Part shown: piece by piece, positions 59,925 through 64,000 of the stretch | Position numbering within the stretch: position 1 is the first letter of the stretch | Layout: each line of letters starts with the position of its first letter | Notes under the pieces: model-generated | Told to the model about the DNA's origin: nothing | Database searches by the model: none | Seen by the model: the letters and a program-made list of their open reading frames with translations, nothing else | Assembly: GCA_016218825.1 (NCBI GenBank) | Contig: JACRCV010000075.1 | Coordinates: forward strand, 62,001-126,000 | Reading direction: 5' to 3' | DNA: 64,000 bases | Source of the DNA: Deltaproteobacteria bacterium | Lineage (GTDB): Bacteria; Myxococcota; XYA12-FULL-58-9 | Made by a program: the position numbers and the translations under genes

Positions 59925-60674
59925 ATGCGTGGTGGTTCTATCCTCTGGGTAGCAGCGGCGCTGACGTCGTTCGGTTGCAGTCACACGAGTCCCGGGACGC
60001 ACGTCGAGATCGTCGACAAGGACGGCGCGATCTCGTACGTCTCCGGCGCCGCCGGCATCGGCACCAACCAGTCCCTGGCCTGTGGGCAAGCGGTGTCGCG
60101 GGCGGTGGCGGCGGTGGCTCTCAAGTTCGCCGACAAGAACGACGACATCGCCGAGGACGTCGCCAAAGAAGTCGGCGCCGAGGACGGGCGGGTCTTCATG
60201 CAGCGCTATGCCAAGGCGACAGCGATGGACGCCGCGGTGCAGGACGTGCAATTCGACCCGGTCGAGCACGTCTGCGTCGCGAGCATCCGCTGGACGCCGC
60301 CGGTGTTCGTCAAAGAGGCGATCCGCAAGTACGCCGAGGCGATCAAGCGGGACGAGCTCGGCGAGCCGGCGGCGCCCAAGGCCGCGCCGGCGCCGGCCGC
60401 GAGTGCTTCGCCCGGCCCCGCGCCGACAGCCGCCCCCGCCGCTGCCCCGGCCCCCGCCGCGCCGCCGCCGGATCCGTGCAAGAGCCAACGGGCGCAGGCG
60501 ACCAAGACCCAGAGGACCTTGCAGAAGGCGAACGACGACTTCAGCGAGTGCACCAGGCGGACGAGCGGCGACGAGCGGATGTGCTCGCGCTACAAGGCCT
60601 ACGTCGACGAGGCCGGCGCCAAGGAGGCGAGCGCCCGGAAGACGTTGGACGACTGCGCGGCGATCCATCCGTGA
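59925..60674 (+). CDS. Lipoprotein of unknown function
   Basis: A 249-residue lipoprotein with lipobox SFGC (Cys18) and a perfect AAGGAGG before the ATG. Residues about 25-145 form a compact domain (VSGAAGIGTNQSLACGQAVS, VCVASIRWTPPVFVKEAIRK) that faintly recalls LPP20-like lipoproteins; 150-185 are Ala/Pro-rich; the rest is a Cys-containing helical tail. I do not recognise a family. The longer open frame upstream is antisense to the neighbouring gene. Confidence 0.7.
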   Translation: MRGGSILWVAAALTSFGCSHTSPGTHVEIVDKDGAISYVSGAAGIGTNQSLACGQAVSRAVAAVALKFADKNDDIAEDVAKEVGAEDGRVFMQRYAKATAMDAAVQDVQFDPVEHVCVASIRWTPPVFVKEAIRKYAEAIKRDELGEPAAPKAAPAPAASASPGPAPTAAPAAAPAPAAPPPDPCKSQRAQATKTQRTLQKANDDFSECTRRTSGDERMCSRYKAYVDEAGAKEASARKTLDDCAAIHP

Positions 60675-60696
60675 GGGCTTTCGGGCGGCGGCAGCC

Positions 60697-61554
60697 ATGA
60701 TCGATCCGCAGCGGGCCTTCGCCCGCCTGGTCTTGCAGCACGAGCTCGGACCGCGCTTCGTCGGCAGTCCGGGTCACGGGCGCGCCCAGGAGCTGCTGCG
60801 GGGCTGGCTCGCCGCGGCGGACGTCGCGGGGGAGCAGGTGTTCGTCGAGCGCTTCTTCGACCGCGAGGTCACCTGTCGCAACCTGTGGGGCGAGTTCGCG
60901 GGCGATCAGCCGGGGCGCCTGTTGCTGGGGAGCCACTACGACACCCGGCCGTGGGCCGACCTGGATCCGGACGAGGCGCGGCGCCGGGAGGCGGTGCCGG
61001 GGGCGAACGACGGCGGCTCCGGGGTGGCGCTGTTGTGCGAGCTGGCGGTCGAGCTCAAGGAGCGCCGAAACCGGCCGACGGTGCAGGTGGTGCTCTTCGA
61101 CGCCGAGGATTGGCACGAGATCGACGGCAAGGAGGTCTCGCTGGGCGCGCGGCACTTCGCCGCCGAGCTCGCCGGGCCCGAGCGCCCGGACGCGGTCATC
61201 GTCGTCGACATGGTCGGCGGCCGAGATCTGATGCTGGACGTGGACGTGAACTGCCAGGCGCACGATCCGTCCTATCGGCTGACGTTGGGGTTGTTCCAGC
61301 TCGGGCACGCGCTGGCGCTGCCGGCGTGCAGCCTGAAGAAGGCCCACCCCTACAAATGGATCGGCTGCGACCACACGCCGTTCATGGCCGCCGGCATTCC
61401 GACCGCGCTCCTCATCGACCTGGACTATCCGGAGTGGCACACGACCGCTGATCGCCCGGCGGCGTGCGCCGCGGAGTCCCTGGGGCAGATGGGCTCGTTG
61501 TTGGACGCCTTCTTGTTCGCGCCCGCGCCGGCCTTCGAGCAGCGGGTCGCGTGA
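60697..61554 (+). CDS. M28 peptidase / glutaminyl-peptide cyclotransferase-like enzyme
   Basis: A 285-residue zinc hydrolase-fold protein. SHYDTRPWAD (His80, Asp82), GANDGGSGV (Asp105), FDAEDWHE (Glu137), VDMVGG (Asp171) and YPEWHTTADRP give the M28 metal and acid set, and the arrangement is close to glutaminyl cyclase, which turns N-terminal Gln into pyroglutamate. Whether it is a cyclase or an aminopeptidase cannot be settled. No signal peptide is seen in the chosen start, so it may be cytoplasmic, unlike most cyclases. It follows the lipoprotein gene by 22 bases. Confidence 0.8.
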   Translation: MIDPQRAFARLVLQHELGPRFVGSPGHGRAQELLRGWLAAADVAGEQVFVERFFDREVTCRNLWGEFAGDQPGRLLLGSHYDTRPWADLDPDEARRREAVPGANDGGSGVALLCELAVELKERRNRPTVQVVLFDAEDWHEIDGKEVSLGARHFAAELAGPERPDAVIVVDMVGGRDLMLDVDVNCQAHDPSYRLTLGLFQLGHALALPACSLKKAHPYKWIGCDHTPFMAAGIPTALLIDLDYPEWHTTADRPAACAAESLGQMGSLLDAFLFAPAPAFEQRVA

Positions 61555-61604
61555 CGTAGGTGTTGCTCCTCTACCCGGAAGCCGATACCTTGCGCTGAGA
61601 CCCG

Positions 61605-63302
61605 ATGGACTATCTCAGCTACTTCGATCTCGCGGCTGAGCCGTTCTCAAACGCGCCGCTGGCTCGTTTCTACTACGGCAGCCAGCAGCACACCGACGCC
61701 TTGGATCGCCTGCGCTACGCGGCGTCGACGATGAAGGGCTTGGCGATCCTGATCGGCGACATCGGTCTCGGCAAGACCACGCTCGCCCGCCGCATGCTCG
61801 AGTCGCTGCCGGAGAGCGAGTACGAGGCGGCGCTGCTCGTCATCGTCCACGCCGGCATCACGCCGAACTGGCTGCTGAAGCGGATCGCCATCCAGCTGGC
61901 GGTGCCCGAGCCCGCGGACGACAAGCTCACCATCCTGTCGCAGCTCTACCAGCGCCTGATGGAGATCTACCACGCCGGCAAGAAGGCGGTGGTGCTCATC
62001 GACGAAGCGCAGATGCTCGCGACCCGCGAGCTGATGGAGGAGTTTCGCGGTCTGTTGAACCTCGAGGTGCCGGAGCGCAAGCTGATCTCGTTCATCTTCT
62101 TCGGCCTGCCGGAGATCGAGCAGAACCTGCGCCTCGACCCGCCGCTGGCGCAACGGATCGCGCTGCGCTACCGCTTGCAGCCGCTGGTGGCGTCCGACAC
62201 CCACGCCTATGTTCGCCACCGCCTCACCTTGGCCGGGGCGAGCGACGGCATCTTCGGCGCCGCGGCGCTCGACGAGATCCACCGCTTCACCCACGGCGTG
62301 CCGCGCCTCATCAACACGCTGTGTGACAACCTGTTGTTGGAGATGTTCTTCGCCAAGCTCAAGCACGCCGAGCCGGGGCTGGTGGAGAACGTGGCCAGCA
62401 ACCTGTCGCTCGCGCCGGCGCAGCAGATCGAGCCGCCGATCACGGCACCGGAGCCCCTCGTCGACCTGTTGGCGGTCGAGGGTAGCCCCGGCCATGACGC
62501 CATCGTCGCCGTGGATCGGTCGGGGTCGTCCGAGCTGCCACCGGCCCGACCGTCCATCGAGCCGGACGCGATCGCGGCGCAGGTCGCGGGCGAGCCGATG
62601 ACCGACGACGGGCCGTCGGACGCCGAGGCCGCGGAGTCGGCGCCGGTCGTCGACGCGCCGGTGCCGGTGTTGCCCGAGCACAGCGCGCCCGAAGAGGACC
62701 TGGCGTTGTCACTGGCGGCGGAGGCGGATGCGCCGCGGATGGATTCGGCGAGCGACTGGACCGCCGAGACCACGATGATCACGACCGGGCACAGCGTCGA
62801 TGTCGTCGACTACGGCCCGCCGCCGACGCCACTGGCCCGCGTCGATGAGACCACGGTCGACATCGAGGATCCGCTGGCCTTCCTCGGCGACGCCAAGATC
62901 GTTTCGTCGCCGCCGCCGTCGTCGCCGCCGTCGCCGTGGCAGGGAGGTGACGAGGACTCGGCGAGCGCCGGCCGCGACGCGCTGCAGGACGCGCCGGTGC
63001 AGGTGGTGGACGTGGAGCTCGAGGTCGAGGTCGAGATCGATCCCACCCCGATCCCGTTGCCGGGCCACGACGGCGTCGGCACGCCGGCGAAGAAACCGGT
63101 CCCGGTCTTGAAGCCGGCGGTGGTCGCGGCCCCGGCGGCCGTGCCGGCGCCGGCTGCGGCAGTGCAGCCGCCAGCGCCGCTCAAGCCGCCCCCGGCGGCG
63201 GCCGAGAAACCGACCTCGGTGAAGACCGGCGGCGGCAAGACCATCGACCTGAGCGAGATCGACGCGTTGCTCGCCGACTTGAACCTTCCGAAGAAGAAGT
63301 AG
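61605..63302 (+). CDS. ExeA/GspA-like AAA ATPase with long variable tail
   Basis: A 565-residue protein. Residues 1-265 are an ExeA-type AAA ATPase: YFDLAAEPFSNAP at the start, Walker A GDIGLGKTT (51-59), Walker B VVLIDEAQ (129-136), then LLNLEVPERKLISFIFFG and GVPRLINTLCDNLL. ExeA-like proteins energise type II secretion or type IV pilus assembly and are common in several copies in myxobacteria. Residues about 270-545 are acidic and Pro/Ala-rich without a recognisable peptidoglycan-binding domain; the last 20 residues (TIDLSEIDALLADLNL) look conserved and may be a docking helix. Confidence 0.88.
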   Translation: MDYLSYFDLAAEPFSNAPLARFYYGSQQHTDALDRLRYAASTMKGLAILIGDIGLGKTTLARRMLESLPESEYEAALLVIVHAGITPNWLLKRIAIQLAVPEPADDKLTILSQLYQRLMEIYHAGKKAVVLIDEAQMLATRELMEEFRGLLNLEVPERKLISFIFFGLPEIEQNLRLDPPLAQRIALRYRLQPLVASDTHAYVRHRLTLAGASDGIFGAAALDEIHRFTHGVPRLINTLCDNLLLEMFFAKLKHAEPGLVENVASNLSLAPAQQIEPPITAPEPLVDLLAVEGSPGHDAIVAVDRSGSSELPPARPSIEPDAIAAQVAGEPMTDDGPSDAEAAESAPVVDAPVPVLPEHSAPEEDLALSLAAEADAPRMDSASDWTAETTMITTGHSVDVVDYGPPPTPLARVDETTVDIEDPLAFLGDAKIVSSPPPSSPPSPWQGGDEDSASAGRDALQDAPVQVVDVELEVEVEIDPTPIPLPGHDGVGTPAKKPVPVLKPAVVAAPAAVPAPAAAVQPPAPLKPPPAAAEKPTSVKTGGGKTIDLSEIDALLADLNLPKKK

Positions 63303-63315
63303 GGTGGGGCAGGGA

Positions 63316-63343
63316 GCGCCGCCGCACCGGCGGCGCGGGAATC
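63316..63343. repeat. Intergenic palindrome copy 3
   Basis: GCGCCGCC (63316-63323) and GGCGGCGC (63329-63336) form an 8-bp perfect stem with a 5-base loop, followed at once by GGGAATC (63337-63343). GGTGGGGCAGGGA precedes it. It lies between the converging ATPase and valS genes and may also serve as a two-way terminator. Confidence 0.6.
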
Positions 63344-63363
63344 AGATCCGACGGCAGTGTACG

Positions 63364-64000
63364 CTAACTTTGCGGCAGCTCGCGCAGGCTCGTCTGCAGC
63401 TTGTCGATCATGACCCCGAGCTCGGCGGCCCGCGCCCGGTCTTTCTCGACGACGTCGGCCGGCGCCCGGGCGACGAAGCTCTCGTTCGCGAGCTTCTTCT
63501 CCAGGCGCTCGCGCTCGGTGGTCGCCTTGTCGATGGCCTTCCTCAGCCGCGCCGCTTCTTCCTGGAAGTCGACGAGGCCCAAGAGCGGCACGACGATCTG
63601 CAGGCGCTCCAGCACCTTGACGGCGCAGCCTTCGGCCTTGTCGGTGGTGCCGGCGATCGTCAGGTCCGCGAGCCGGGCGAGCGATTTGATCTCGCCGGCG
63701 TGACCTGTGAGCCGCCGTTGGTCTTCGGGATCCGGCACCACGAGGCGGGCCGAGATCTGCTTCGACGGCGAGACGTTGCTCTCGGCGCGAATGGTCCGCA
63801 GGCCGACGATGGTGTCCTGCACCAGACGATACTCGGCCTCGAGGGCGGGGTCGGCGTGGGCAGGGTTCGCGGTCGGGAACAGGGCGATCATGATCGACGC
63901 CTGGGCGTGGGGGATCGGCAGCTTCTGCCAGATCTCCTCGGTGATGAAAGGCATGAAAGGATGCAGCAGCCGCAGCGCCTGGTCCAGGGTGTGCACCAGG
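63364..64000 (-). CDS. valS: Valyl-tRNA synthetase, C-terminal part (runs off the window)
   Basis: The 3' end of valS; its 5' part lies beyond 64000. The visible part starts in the anticodon-binding domain (LRLLHPFMPFITEEIWQKLP) and ends with the C-terminal coiled-coil arm (EEAARLRKAIDKATTERERL, then ADVVEKDRARAAELGVMIDK) that contacts tRNA in ValRS. Ends RELPQS. It converges on the ExeA-like gene with a 61-base gap. Confidence 0.93.
   Translation of the reverse strand, partial: LVHTLDQALRLLHPFMPFITEEIWQKLPIPHAQASIMIALFPTANPAHADPALEAEYRLVQDTIVGLRTIRAESNVSPSKQISARLVVPDPEDQRRLTGHAGEIKSLARLADLTIAGTTDKAEGCAVKVLERLQIVVPLLGLVDFQEEAARLRKAIDKATTERERLEKKLANESFVARAPADVVEKDRARAAELGVMIDKLQTSLRELPQS

Overview
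The window is GC-rich, almost fully coding DNA. It most likely comes from a member of Myxococcota (former Deltaproteobacteria). The support is a MYXO-CTERM-like sorting tail (Gly-Cys, hydrophobic stretch, Arg cluster) on a secreted protein, two PEGA-domain proteins with C-terminal membrane segments, many lipoproteins with LAAC-type lipoboxes, an ExeA-like ATPase and an orphan histidine kinase. I cannot name the genus.

Layout. (1) 1-14570: fusA-tuf followed by a continuous str/S10/spc ribosomal protein cluster ending in secY and map. The order is classical except that rplC (L3) is absent between rpsJ and rplD, and adk is absent between secY and map. (2) 14567-17666: the cluster is interrupted by a reverse-strand C45/NTN-hydrolase-like secreted protein and a forward hemY-type protoporphyrinogen oxidase, where infA would normally lie. 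(3) 17688-21173: the alpha operon (rpmJ-rpsM-rpsK-rpsD-rpoA-rplQ) behind its own probable promoter. (4) 21542-27418: a PEGA protein and a run of envelope genes (LPP20-like lipoprotein, HtrA-like protease without a PDZ domain, LpoB-like lipoprotein, COG3014-like lipoprotein), with a strong intrinsic terminator touching the protease ribosome-binding site. (5) 27424-33258: queA-tgt-yajC-secD-secF, an order known from many proteobacteria. (6) 33442-36907: an M16 peptidase and an orphan sensor kinase on the reverse strand. (7) 37057-55879: a PEGA protein, a kelch-repeat lipoprotein and one 15.3-kb gene for a 5093-residue surface protein with about 17 tandem DUF11-type repeats, OmpA-like domains and a C-terminal outer-membrane barrel. 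(8) 55967-59837: a reverse operon lipoprotein-methyltransferase-MoxR-DUF58. (9) 59925-64000: a lipoprotein, an M28/glutaminyl-cyclase-like peptidase, an ExeA-like ATPase and the 3' part of valS.

The clearest departures from expectation are an EF-Tu with a 5-residue insertion and altered GITI motif in switch I, the missing rplC/adk/infA and inserted hemY, long Lys-rich extensions on L5 and L17, the giant DUF11-barrel protein, and a small intergenic palindrome (GC-rich hairpin followed by GCGGGAATC) seen three times. No tRNA, rRNA, CRISPR array, insertion sequence or prophage was recognised.
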